DNA from: Parasponia andersonii
Taxonomy: Eukaryota > Streptophyta > Magnoliopsida > Rosales > Cannabaceae
Direction of reading: 5' to 3'
Assembly (NCBI GenBank): GCA_002914805.1
Contig: JXTB01000043.1
Coordinates: 477,842 to 541,841, forward strand
DNA length: 64,000 nucleotides
Below are positions 1-10,421 of the stretch, one piece after another. Both the position numbers and the translations under genes were made by a program. Below the pieces are notes generated by a model. That model was not told the origin of the DNA and made no database searches. It was given only the letters and a program-made list of their open reading frames with translations. Every line of letters begins with the position of its first letter. Positions within the stretch are counted from its first letter, which is position 1.

Positions 1-401
1 TAAGAGCCAAGCCCAGGCCTTCTCCTTTGCAACGACGGGTCCAAACAATGGTCGACCAATCCTTGGAGCTGGTTTCGAGCACGGTCCCACTTGGGGTCAG
101 AAAAATCCAGCCACACTCGCAGATCAAACTCTGCCAAAACAAATTATAACAAGAGTTATGCCTCCATGAAACCGGATGATTCAAAACTTGCACTCCTATC
201 TCCAAAAATAATCTTGGCAATCATGACCCAAGAAAAACTCACTAACAATCCGAAATCGAGTCCATACAATTATTTATACAGGTGGTCAGACGCGGTCAAC
301 AAAGAAAAAGAAAACAGACTAAGGAGAATTGCTCGATTCTTATTATTTATTTGAAGGATTACAACGGAGGTCAGCATTACACGTATACAAAGTTAGAGAT
401 C

Positions 402-3370
402 CTAGTTACCTCCGTCCATGGGCGCGCGGCCAATCCTGGTGCTTGGACCGGCCCCGGTGGAGGGTGGCGTGGCAGGGTCAGATTCGTCACTAGATACAAT
501 GACTGCGCCAGACCCTTCACCAGCTGAGACCTCAAGGCTAGGCTGAATACCAAGGGCCTCCGGAGTTCGATCTGGTGGACCAGAAGTGGGGACAAGCTCT
601 ATGGCGCTAGGGACAGATGTAGAGGACCCATCCTTTTCCGCAGCAAGCATCTCCAGCACGTCAGCTGGGTACGTGATTCTAATCTCGTCCCCGAGCTGCT
701 GCATATAGTGCTTGACGGAGTAATGGTCCCTCTCGACGCCATTCTGTTCGTCAAATTGGTCTGGTGTCACCACCTCAGCATAGTTTTCAAACTCTCTATT
801 CTCCCAGCTAGACCTGTAACTTTCCGCAGAAAGGACGTCCACCTGCCTCTAGTATCTTGTTTTTAACTTCTCCGCATCCGCCAGTCTATCCTTCAGCGCC
901 GCCAACCTGAGATCCGCCTGCCGTATGATAAGTCGACCAATAAAGAGTTAATACCAGCGAGGTCCTCGCAGTGTTTACGAGACATCTCTACCTGAGCACC
1001 CATCAGATTTTTGTGGTCCAAAAAGAGATATCGGTTTACCTCATGGGACCAGTCAAGTCTACGTTGCAGAGCATGGGCCTCTAGCTTGGCTGCTGCCTCG
1101 GCTTTTCTCGCTTTCTTGGCGTCCTCAACAGCCTGGTCACGAGCAATGAAGGCCAGTCCCATCTCTGCCCCCGCACTCTGTAGCTCTTGCTCCTTGATCC
1201 TCAGCTCGCCCTGGGCCAGTCTCGCGGCTTCGGATTGGGCAAGCTTGTCAGCCTCCGCCTGAGCCAGTCTCGCAGCCAGCTCCTCGCGTCTGGTCCTCTC
1301 GACACTCAGAGCATGAGCCACCGCGCTACTGACCATCGCTTCCTCGAGGCTCCGATATACATTGAAGTCAGACCTCAATTCGGCGAGGACGGCCTCGCTG
1401 CGCTCGGCAAGTGCAGAACGGGAACTCAGCTCCTCGTTCAGATCCCTAACGCGAGAAGAGTAGAAAGACTGGATTGCAGATAGCTGCAAGTTAAACAACA
1501 AAGAGGGAGTCAGCGTTTACCAAAGATGTTGAAAAACATAGAAGTAACCGAGTGTAATAAACCTGCGCGAAGGTGCGAGTGGTGACGAGCTCAACATTCT
1601 CTGCCGTGAGCGCCTCCAGCTCCAGCTTCGTGGCTGGACCATCCCTTTGGGTATCGCCCGCACCTAAGGAACACGGCCCCTCCCCGCTGGCCGCAAGGGC
1701 ACCCTCTTCGCCCGCCGGGCACGCCTCCAAGGCAATGGCGATAAGGACCGAGGGAAGTCTAGTGCCACCAGGAGCACCATCGGCCACGGTGGGAGGCAGT
1801 GCACCTCTTTTGGGCTGGCCGCTGCGTGCTGACCATTTTCACCTTAAAAGGGTCAGCGTCGCCCCATCGTCGTCACTGTCAGACGAAGGGTCGACCCTGC
1901 CCCTCTTCTCTACCCGACCCTCTTCTTCGTTAGATGAGCCAATCTCGTATTGCCGCTTTGTAGGGACCGGGGGAGGGGAGGATAGTCTGGATTTCAATCT
2001 CGGAGCTCCCCCACTGAGCTCGGCGATCTCTCCACCGAGGCTAACAGCACTCGAATTAGAACCAGAGTCAGGAGTGGACGAGATTGCTGTAGCAGACCCC
2101 CCAGCTAGACTTAGCGTCGTCTCTTCCCCTCGCATGATTTGGGTGTCGGAGCGGGGGACTGCTGGCCTTTCTCCTCTTGAGAGCACCACGAGGCGCCGGC
2201 CAGCGGGTGCCTTAGCGTGAGCCTTAGGTGCCGCGGCTCCCCCCTTGACGGGTGAGGGGCCAGCCGACAAGCCTGTCTCAGAACCTGTATAGAACAAATA
2301 ACGAGATTAGCTCACGGTTACAGTCCGACCCACAAGGACTCAAAGATGTGAAAATGAACTTACCTCTAGCCCTCTTGGGGGCGGCGTTTTCTTCCTTGCA
2401 GAGCTTGACGCACTCCTCGGCCACAAGCCACATGGCCTCCTCGAGCTCGTGGTTGGACGGCGCCATCAGATCGTTGGGGCCTGCCAACTGGCTTGAAACC
2501 GTAACCTGCCGACTCGCCATGGTGATCCGGTCATTTTCGTCCCAGCGAAATCGATTCAGGGCAGAGGCGTCGAGTCGGCTCCACAGATGTTGGTGATGAC
2601 CCAAGTATCTAAGGGGAATGGGAGGTATGAAACCATCCTGGGCATCAGATTCATCGTCAGGGGGTTGAGAACGGCCTGAATGTGCCTGCATTCCCCTGGA
2701 GAGCTGAAGATTATGATCCCCTCCAGGCCTTTGAGCCACCTTGCTGACAGATGCGGTTCAAACCTATTTTTTTCTACCGAGGCTGCACAAGACAAAATAA
2801 CATGAGCAATAGTATCGGGAGAAGGTGCAGGCCCAAAGATCACGACCTAGCACTTACACTGCAGGAAGATTGAAGGGACTTGGAAATACTTTCTGTTCAC
2901 CAAAGGGGAGCACCACGCCCCTCCAACGGCATATAGCCTGGCGTGAGAGTCCCATTATTTGTCTGACCGTGGTAACCCCCAAAAGATGTGATGCCCTGGC
3001 AGCGGCTGGAGGTAGAAGGTGGGGTAGGGGCCTTTTTTGGGGATGAGGATAAGCTTATAAGCAAAAAAGACCACCTCCAGGTCAATATGCATGTTATAGA
3101 TAACTGACAGGGCAGAAAGCCCTATCAGAATCATGATCCCGTTTGCATTCAGCTGCATCAGATGGATTCCCGTCAAAGCCAAAAATTGGTAGATAAGGGG
3201 AGGAAGAGGGAATCACAGCCAGTCCAGATGCTTCTTACCCAGGACGATGGAACCCTCAGTGGTACAAGGGCGGAGGTACCAGTCCGCAGGGCCCTTAACC
3301 CGTTGCAGCATCACTCCTCTGGGGAGGCAGAGCTGCCTCCTCAGTGAATCCAGCTCTGAATCCACAACGG
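402..3370 (-). pseudogene. Antisense ORF (aORF) of Tat element copy A, four exons, decayed
   Basis: The unit reads leftwards, opposite to the element. Exon 1 (about 3370-2858) encodes a segment resembling Pfam Transposase_28 ('putative gypsy type transposon'), with the motifs FPLPPLIYQF and IHLMQLNANG. Exon 2 is 2782-2364, exon 3 is 2284-1563 (Ser/Pro-rich, acidic) and exon 4 is 1483-402. Exon 4 has a long Ala/Glu/Lys heptad-like coiled coil and an acidic tail. Introns 2783-2857, 2285-2363 and 1484-1562 all start with GT and end with AG; two donors are GTAAG. Breaks: the start codon region seen in copy B is deleted, stops occur in exon 1 (one at 2955-2957), a one-base shift lies near 2590, and there is a further stop and shift in exon 4 near 840-930. 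The function of aORF proteins is unknown. Confidence 0.72.
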
Positions 3371-3456
3371 GGTCCAATTCCTAGTTTTAACTTGAAGATA
3401 TTATTCCGAAACGTGGCTGAAAGAGTGAAAGTCCTTAGAGGAGAAGGAAGCGGAAA

Positions 3457-3568
3457 CCCTAGGATTTTATGAGGCTGGAATGATTGAAAATTTTAGTAAA
3501 GTGGCAAATGAACCCTAGGATTTTATGAGGCTGGAATGATTGAAAATTTTAGTAAAGTGGCAAATGAA
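3457..3568. repeat. Perfect 56-bp tandem duplication
   Basis: Two identical 56-base units abut at 3457-3512 and 3513-3568. The homologous stretch of copy B (about 23335-23400) has only one, diverged unit. The duplication lies between the aORF TATA box and its coding start, so it would lengthen the antisense 5' leader. Confidence 0.9.
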
Positions 3569-3580
3569 CGCAATTGCGGC

Positions 3581-3590
3581 TTTTATAGAG
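3581..3590 (-). promoter_or_regulatory. TATA box of the antisense ORF, copy A
   Basis: Read on the minus strand this is TCTATAAAAG, a near-consensus plant TATA box. It lies upstream of the aORF and downstream of the LTR. The homologous place in copy B (23409-23418) is also a TATA box, which supports a dedicated promoter. The transcription start is inferred, not seen. Confidence 0.5.
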
Positions 3591-3800
3591 GAGGAGCCGA
3601 AGAGTTCTTTCTAGAAAAGGGGAGAATAAGGGAGACCGAACAGTCGGAGCTTCAAAATTCAAAAAGATTTCGTGATATGGGATTGTGTACCTCTGCATTG
3701 GTAAGAGGGGAACCACGTGCATTCCCCAGATTGGAGGAACGAAGAGACGATTTCCCCATTTGATGGATACGAATCTGTCAAGTAGGGAAATGGGGGCAGT

Positions 3801-4620
3801 TGTGGGACCTGTTCCCAAGCCATACGCCACGTGGAAGGCCACGCGGGTCGCACATGATCTCACAATCGGCCATTGGGCCGTCCGAAGTTAGGGCCGAGCT
3901 CATTACAGACCCTGGACAGTCTGGCCCAGTCTGACCCCAATCTCGACAGCTGGGGATCGGAAGCCTCAAGTGTCTGTCACCTGAGTACAATGACCCTTAC
4001 CTCAACAGTTGGGAGGCTCGGAAGCCCCAAAGGTCCTCCATCTGAATACAATAGAAAGCAACTTACGACTCCAGACCCAGACAAAGTATTTAATGCCATC
4101 CTGGGTAGGTGTGCCCAAAGGACAAGCCGTCCTGACAGAACGGCGATTTATCCAAATCTCACCCCTGACAGATTGAAGCCGTAGGAGGCGATGGAAATCA
4201 GGCTACAGTGATACAGAGGAGATCGCAGAAATCTCGGCCCGTGACCTCTGAGAAAGACTTTGAGAAAAAAGGTACTCAGTCCTGAGATTGAGACCCGCAT
4301 GGTTCACAATCTCTAGGACTATATATACAAGAGTCATACATTCTCGAGAGGGGCATGTACGCTTACAAACAGAAATATACAGAAAAGTCTATGAACAAGA
4401 AACAAATATATACTCATACTGAAGTATTTCCTTGTTACCCTGTATCAAAGATAAACCACTGACTTAAGCATCGAAGAGTCTTTGCAGGTAGCCACCCCCG
4501 CCTCTCTGATCTTGCTTAGAGTTCAGAGTACTTTGGGACAGCAAGGACACATGGACAGTTGGAGAATACAGTATCAGCAGTTCGAGATACGTGGACGGCT
4601 GGTGAGAAACTACTCCAACA
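3801..4620 (+). repeat. 3' LTR of copy A
   Basis: The LTR starts with TGTGGGACC and ends with CCAACA, so it has the TG...CA termini. It is followed by a TA-rich flank. It is about 820 bp long and is homologous to the 787-790 bp LTRs of copy B, with a shared TATA-like ctatatata near 4319 and shared 3' ends. It carries an internal imperfect 59-bp duplication beginning at 3942 and 4001. Its partner LTR is outside the window, so the target-site duplication cannot be checked. Confidence 0.85.
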
Positions 4621-5746
4621 ATATATATACACAGTATTATGCAATCTAAAATCTACGACATTCGAGCGAAGAAAGTCGAAGCAGTCAATTGAGTGGTAAA
4701 TGCATCAGATCACATATTTGCCTTTTGATCAAAAGTGCGATCTACCTCGAATAAATGGCATGCGACCTAAAGTGGCAGTAAAAAGAAATTAGATCAAGCT
4801 ACAAAAAAATGAGAAACTTGCAAAGAAAGTGGAACAAGTTTTTGTGTGAAGATCAAATAATCCATTTACTAATTATTACTAAGTTTTGTATTATTACTCA
4901 AAATTATATTTTCTGTTTATGTACTTTTCCGTTCTTATAATTGAGAAATATTGTGCCACCCTCACATATATAAAGAGGGTTCAATCTCATTATTTTTCAT
5001 CTCACAATTACTTCACTATACACTCTCTTTGCTTTCACAAACTTAGAAAAATAAACTCTTATAATTCTCCAAAAAATCGTGAAAAACAATAAATGTAAGC
5101 TCATTTTTTTTATAGCTAAACTAATATAAAATTATCGTCTTTTTATTTTACTTTATTATTCAATTCGTTCACACATAAGTCACATTTTGTACTTTTCTAA
5201 ATTTATTACTGACAAAACCTCCGTCAATAGGTATTATTTTATTTGTGGTGATTATATCACAAATATCAATGAGCAATGCTTTTCATATTTCTTTTGAAAA
5301 AATAATGTATTTCATATTAATTAGTTGATTAGTGTGTTGTAAAAATAATTATGGAGTACTTATGTTTTTAGCGCAATCCAACTCTCATATAAATGATGAG
5401 AAATATCTTACTTGTAGTTATTGTTTTTGATGTGTTAAATTTGGATATGATTTTGATTATGAGAAATCCAACTTTTATATATGAATATCATTTTTTTTTT
5501 CTCTTTTTGACTTGGGAGAGTGTGAATTTGAGTTGAAAGCCCTCTAACTAAAATTATAGTTACCACTATGATATGCTGCACATAATGTGAAATTTACTTC
5601 CTTTCATTTAAGGAGGGTTTTAATCCAAAGCCTAATACTAGTCATGTAGTTTACTCTCTCCAACCTTATATTAGGATGGAATACATAAAGGAGACCCAAA
5701 AAACGTAAGAAGATTATGCAAAATTTGCTTTGTCGTAGACTTCTTA
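4621..5746. other. AT-rich intergenic spacer, no gene seen
   Basis: No exon with a recognisable product was found. A tatataaagaggg element near 4966 followed by a pyrimidine-rich leader could be a promoter or an old LTR fragment, but there is no convincing coding sequence behind it and no partner repeat. Confidence 0.5.
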
Positions 5747-6475
5747 GGCCCAATTTAGTTTAACTTTTTAACAAGTTATAAACATTTTTTTGAATATTCT
5801 GCGGGCCAAAAAATATTTGATAAAAACTTAAAAATTAAATTATTCAATAATTTTTAACAAAGTTACAGCTAAAAGTCAAAGTTGGCCTAAGACAGTTTTG
5901 GTTTTTAGATTATACAGGAATCTGTATTTTCTTTTAATGAATAAATCATAATGGCTAAAATACCCTCACTTAAAAGTAAAAATATCAAAAATTTAATTGA
6001 GTTTATTTTCATATCAATTTTTTTAAAAAGTATTAATATATTTAAATCATAATTGACTAAAATACTCTTCACACTAGTTATTTTAAAGTACCAAATTAAT
6101 TCTTTATTGAAATTTTAAATTCAGATGAAAATAAAGTAAATTAAATAAAATAAATTTAATTGAGTTTATTTTCAAATCAATTTTTTAAAAAAATTATTAA
6201 TATGTTTAGTATGTACAAATATACATAATTGTAAAAAATATTAATAAACTCTTTCTATAAATATGCATAATTGTGTAATGATGTTTATTTTGCTTATTTT
6301 ATATTTGAATAACAATTCAGTATTACAGAGTACTAAATATTTTAATACAATTTTTTTAAATCCCAACACTTTTAAAATTACAATTTACCAAACACTAAAC
6401 TACTTTATGTTGTAACGAATTTTTCTTCCAGCACAGCTAAAAATATTTTTCTTAAAATCTCTACCAAACCAGCCC
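5747..6475. mobile_element. Candidate PIF/Harbinger-type MITE
   Basis: The left end reads GGCCCAATTTAGTTT. The right end, reverse-complemented, reads GGGCTGGTTTGGTAG, an imperfect inverted repeat. TTA sits directly outside each end (5744-5746 and 6476-6478), the 3-bp target duplication expected for Harbinger elements. The interior is very AT-rich with no ORF. A 45-55 bp internal direct repeat occurs near 5993 and 6158. Superfamily is inferred from the termini only. Confidence 0.55.
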
Positions 6476-6589
6476 TTAATAAGTTTGCTTGGAAAAATTT
6501 CAAAGGAGAAATTAGAAATTATATGGTATTTTTGAAAAAAAAATTGAAAAATACGGTAGTTAGCATTTTTCAAGATGTAGTACAATTTT

Positions 6590-6800
6590 TATTAAAAAAA
6601 TACTATTTTCAAAAAAATATTTAGAAAATACCATTCTTTAAAATAATAACTAGTAACCGATAACCAATTTTTAGAAACTTATAATTAGTAACTAAAAGTA
6701 TTTATAAGTAGTATATAACTGGTAACCAGTAACCGGTGACTAGTAACTATTTTAAAAATAGTATTTTTCTAAAAAAATTTTAAAAAGTGATATTTTTCTA
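6590..6800. repeat. Imperfect foldback sequence
   Basis: The stretch around 6645-6672 (aactagtaaccgataacc) is partly complementary to the stretch around 6715-6755 (ggtaaccagtaaccggtgac). Both are flanked by outer segments rich in atagtatttttct. This could form a hairpin and resembles a small MITE core. No target duplication was identified. Confidence 0.35.
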
Positions 6801-7033
6801 ATAAAACCCCTATGAAATTATTAAAAAAAAAAAACCTAAGTTCCGCAATTTTGTAATTCTTTTGATGTTTATACATACAAGTGTTAGAAACCCAATTTCA
6901 AATCCTGGCAGATTGATTCTCCTCTTTGGTGGGTTTCTAAAATTTCGTCCAACTCAAGCCCAGACCAAGCCCACCAATAATGGCCCATTTCCAGCTCATC
7001 ACATGTAACTCGAACAATCTATCAGAAAATTTC

Positions 7034-7170
7034 CTTATCCAGTTGGCTATATCCAATGGGAAATTGCCACCTAAGCATCAAATATCTGAGTGTATCCAAA
7101 TCTAACCTCCCGAAGCCACAAATTGCTCATGTGGCTGCCGTGAACATCTGCTGACTTAGTGGCTTATAAT
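7034..7170 (+). promoter_or_regulatory. psaK upstream region with I-box-like and CCAAT motifs
   Basis: CTTATC at 7034-7039 is the reverse complement of GATAAG, the core of the I-box found in light-regulated plant promoters. It is followed by an ATCCAAT element near 7051. A weak TATA-like TTATAAT lies at 7164-7170, about 110 bases before the psaK start codon. These are motif matches only. Confidence 0.35.
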
Positions 7171-7279
7171 GATTTCATAGTCTCACTACAAAAACTATAT
7201 GCTTTTTTCTACCAAATAAAAAATAAACTAGGAGAGACTTTGCTTCTTAAATCCGTTAATCTTTGATTTTGGCAAAAAA

Positions 7280-8394
7280 ATGGCAACTACAGTGGCTAAT
7301 TCTCTCCCCCAATTCAATGGGCTAAGACCCCAATTCTCAGCTACTCCTGTTAGAACCTTGGTTAGTGCTGTCTTTTCTGTTTTCATCAAATATTGGTTAT
7401 TGTGGTAATTCTATTTTACGAAAGTTATAGTTTTTTTTACGTGTTATATAACTAAGTATTTTGAATATACAAGCTTGAGAAAAGTTCAAAATGGTAGTTT
7501 TTGGTGAAGGGAAAAAAGGAAAATAATCATAGAGCTGAGATTTTGCGACTTAATTTCTAAAAAAAAAAAACCATAAAAATAAAAAAATGAATATTATGTG
7601 CTATGATTAGCATGGTTTGGCGTTTGGAATGGAGGTATAAGACCTTAGACTATTTCCCAATATTTGCTTTCTTATGGCTTATGCTTTCTGTAATTTGTAT
7701 AGTATTTATCATTGTTTAGGCAGTAGTTCAGCCAATGAGGCGCAAGGGCAATGGTGCTTTGGGTGCTCGATGTGGTGATTTCATTGGCTCTCCCACAAAT
7801 TTGGTAAGAATTTTTGTTCTCCAATTTTTAATATTAAGAAAAAATGTGAAAATTATGACACTCGCTTTTGATAATTCATATGCTTCAAAAATTATTTCCA
7901 ATTTTTATCATTTATTTGTGGGAATTTCAAGTGCGTTTAAGGTCTCATGGCAAGTATCAATTAAAATGTATCCTTGTGTCAAGTATCAATTAATGATATG
8001 GGATTCATGTCTTACTCTTATTATTCTCTAAATTTCAAAACAAATGAGTCTTTTTAGCATTTTTTTTTAAGCAGAAAATAGAAGTCAATCAACATTTATT
8101 GGCAATTAGATAATGTATTATTCATGAGGAGATTAAGTTTGTTATACACTATTCTTCACGGCACAGATAATGGTGACCAGCACAACTCTAATGTTGTTTG
8201 CTGGAAGATTTGGGTTAGCTCCATCGGCAAACCGAAAGGCCACGGCGGGACTGAAGCTTGAGATAAGGGACTCCGGGCTGCAGACCGGTGACCCGGCTGG
8301 TTTCACACTTGCTGACACCTTGGCATGTGGGGTTGTTGGGCACATCATTGGGGTTGGGGTTGTTCTTGGCCTCAAGAACATTGGTGCCCTGTAA
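7280..8394 (+). CDS. psaK: Photosystem I reaction center subunit PsaK, chloroplast precursor
   Basis: PsaK is a small two-helix thylakoid membrane protein of photosystem I that sits on the light-harvesting side and helps bind LHCI antenna. Three exons are clear: 7280-7360, 7720-7803 and 8167-8394, joined by GT-AG introns in phase 0. They encode 130 residues, the usual length for the plant precursor. The Ser/Thr-containing N terminus is a chloroplast transit peptide; the mature protein should begin near RCGDFIGS, around residue 44. Two membrane segments follow: [18 protein letters not shown] from residue 56, and the C-terminal stretch ending [11 protein letters not shown]. The ATG at 7280 gives the conserved opening with LPQFNGLR. 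No break was seen. It stands alone between a MITE and the assembly gap and appears to be an intact nuclear gene. Confidence 0.96.
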
Positions 8395-8486
8395 TGAAAA
8401 AGGATTTGCCTTTAAAGTACCTGATTTGTAAAAACTATTTGTATGCCTAGTCCAATTCTCTTTTCTTACATGCTTCTCTCCAAAGC

Positions 8487-8492
8487 AATAAA
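8487..8492 (+). terminator. Polyadenylation signal candidate for psaK
   Basis: AATAAA lies 93 bases downstream of the psaK stop codon, at a typical distance for a near-upstream element. Confidence 0.4.
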
Positions 8493-8499
8493 CTTTAAG

Positions 8500-10132
8500 C
8501 AATTCCAATCCTTTTGGGAAAAAAAAAAGAATAACAGAGGAAATAAAGCACTTCTCCGCTGGATAGAGAGAGTGGGGGGCAAAATACAATTCTAAAAAAT
8601 AATATTTCGTGAAAGCATTTCTATTCATCATCATTTGACGAATAATGCCACTTTCAAACTCAAATATTCGGCGTCTATTCTGTTATAGAATGCTTCATAT
8701 CATGCATTGAGTCTATAACTACTTATTGTACTTATAAAATTGTTTATCGTTCTAAATACTGTTATAAACTTTAAATGATTTAGCTCAAGCAAATGTTGAA
8801 AATTTTATGTTGAATAGTGAACATCCGGTATTGAGTATCATTTAATAAAAAAGTTAGTTGCGCATAAATCATGGGAAATTAGGTTAAATATACCTCCACT
8901 ATAGTCAATTTTTGAAAATACAATACTCTCAATAGTTTTTAATTTTTAAGTAAATATACTTTTTTTTAAAAAAAATGTATAAAAAAGCTAATCTACTCTT
9001 AAGACGAGAGCGCTAGACATAGTCTCGAGTGCTAGTAATTTGACTGAAAAAAAAGTCTAAATATTGAGAGTTAGGCATGGTGTCGAGAGTACTGATAGGG
9101 TGTCGGAGGTGCTAAATAAAATGTCTAGCAACTTGACTCTCTGTGTCTAGCTTAATCTGGATCATTGGAAGGATAAATGTTAGAGACATTTTTATCTTTA
9201 TAATAAAATTAAAACTTAAAAAGAATATTCATTAGAAAAATTATTGAGATCGGTATATTTCCTAAACTACTTTTTGAAAAAGGTCTATTTTGCTAAGAAC
9301 CCCGTATATCATTTGAAAAGTGTCACTAACTAAGTGTTCCTCAAGGTCCTTTTTCTAGCATTGCCGAGTTATGGCTATACAGATGGCAGTGGTGAGAAAT
9401 GTGGTAATCCTAAGCTACTTAGGGCATGATGAAGTAGTTTTTCTAAAGGTGATGCCATTATTGGCAGTTTTTCTGCTAAGTTTAATGGAATTTGGCTTTC
9501 AGAAAGAGTTAGGACTTGGAATCGAAACTAGAGGATCATGTGCTTCCTATGCGGCTAAAAGATGTGAAACAAAAACATGGGGTTAGTCATACTAATATAT
9601 TTGATAACTATAATTGGTAATTAAATTCAAGCAACACTAAAATTGGGGATGAGAATGTAGATTTAAGCAAATTGAGGATTGAGGTTCTATATGGCTGTGA
9701 AAATAATATAGGAGAATCATATATAGAATATATAGATATAGTTATTAATTAAGGGGGATCACAAAAAACTCACCATGTTTTGCCTTTTAGCCAAAAAAAA
9801 AAAAATCTATGTCTTTTTACTGATATCAAATAAAACCTTTTATTTATGCATACATGTGTATACTTTTTTTAAAAATCAAATCTCACTATATATATAGGCA
9901 AAATTGTAGTCAAAATTTTTAAAAGCGAATATTTTTTATCTTTTGAAATTAGATAATAGAATTCAAAACAAGAAAGCTGTTACAGTTAGATTTCAGATAG
10001 AATACATATCATTTTTTAGTCTAAATGATTGCCTTATAGCTAAATCTATAGATGTCGATCAATAATTTTAAAGAATAAAAATATTTTTACAATAATTTTA
10101 AAAAATAAAAATATTTTTACAATAATTTTAAA
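8500..10132. other. Intergenic spacer, no gene seen
   Basis: The sequence is AT-rich with no recognisable exon. A 71-codon open stretch at 9371-9586 starts with ATG but matches no family I know and has no splice or promoter context. A short imperfect repeat, ataaaaatatttttacaata, occurs twice just before the gap. Confidence 0.5.
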
Positions 10133-10394
10133 NNNNNNNNNNNNNNNNNNNNNNNNNNNNNNNNNNNNNNNNNNNNNNNNNNNNNNNNNNNNNNNNNNNN
10201 NNNNNNNNNNNNNNNNNNNNNNNNNNNNNNNNNNNNNNNNNNNNNNNNNNNNNNNNNNNNNNNNNNNNNNNNNNNNNNNNNNNNNNNNNNNNNNNNNNNN
10301 NNNNNNNNNNNNNNNNNNNNNNNNNNNNNNNNNNNNNNNNNNNNNNNNNNNNNNNNNNNNNNNNNNNNNNNNNNNNNNNNNNNNNNNNNNNNNN
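10133..10394. other. Assembly gap (262 N)
   Basis: A run of N bases is followed directly by a TA dinucleotide run (10395-10421). The microsatellite probably caused the gap, so its true length may differ. Confidence 0.98.
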
Positions 10395-10421
10395 TATATA
10401 TATATATATATATATATATAT

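Larger units (their letters stand above)
1..4620 (+). mobile_element. Ty3/gypsy Tat-lineage LTR retrotransposon, 3' part (copy A)
   Basis: This is the 3' end of a retrotransposon whose left part lies outside the window. It holds a spacer (1-400), an antisense coding unit (about 402-3370, minus), a short leader and a 3' LTR (3801-4620). The first base corresponds to about position 19550 of the complete element at 11920-24433, and the order of parts is the same in both. The polypurine stretch just before the LTR is at about 3788-3800. Assignment to the Tat lineage rests on this homology, because the complete copy has the Tat-type second RNase H, and on the antisense ORF seen in some Tat elements. 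No gag or pol is visible here. Confidence 0.85.

Noticed and set aside
1573..2220. A 215-codon open frame on the plus strand
   Set aside because: It lies opposite exon 3 of the antisense ORF, which has conserved coding features in both retrotransposon copies. The plus-strand frame is a shadow in GC-rich sequence and has no counterpart of similar length in copy B.
4886..5092. Open frame behind a TATA-like element
   Set aside because: Product is low-complexity and aromatic-rich, with no recognisable family; the upstream motif alone does not make a gene. A copia-type solo LTR was considered, but TG...CA ends were not found.
7280..8394. psaK as a plastid DNA insertion
   Set aside because: psaK is nuclear-encoded in land plants and this copy has introns and a transit peptide.
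9371..9586. Open frame of 71 codons between psaK and the gap
   Set aside because: No family, no promoter or splice context, and length within chance for this region.
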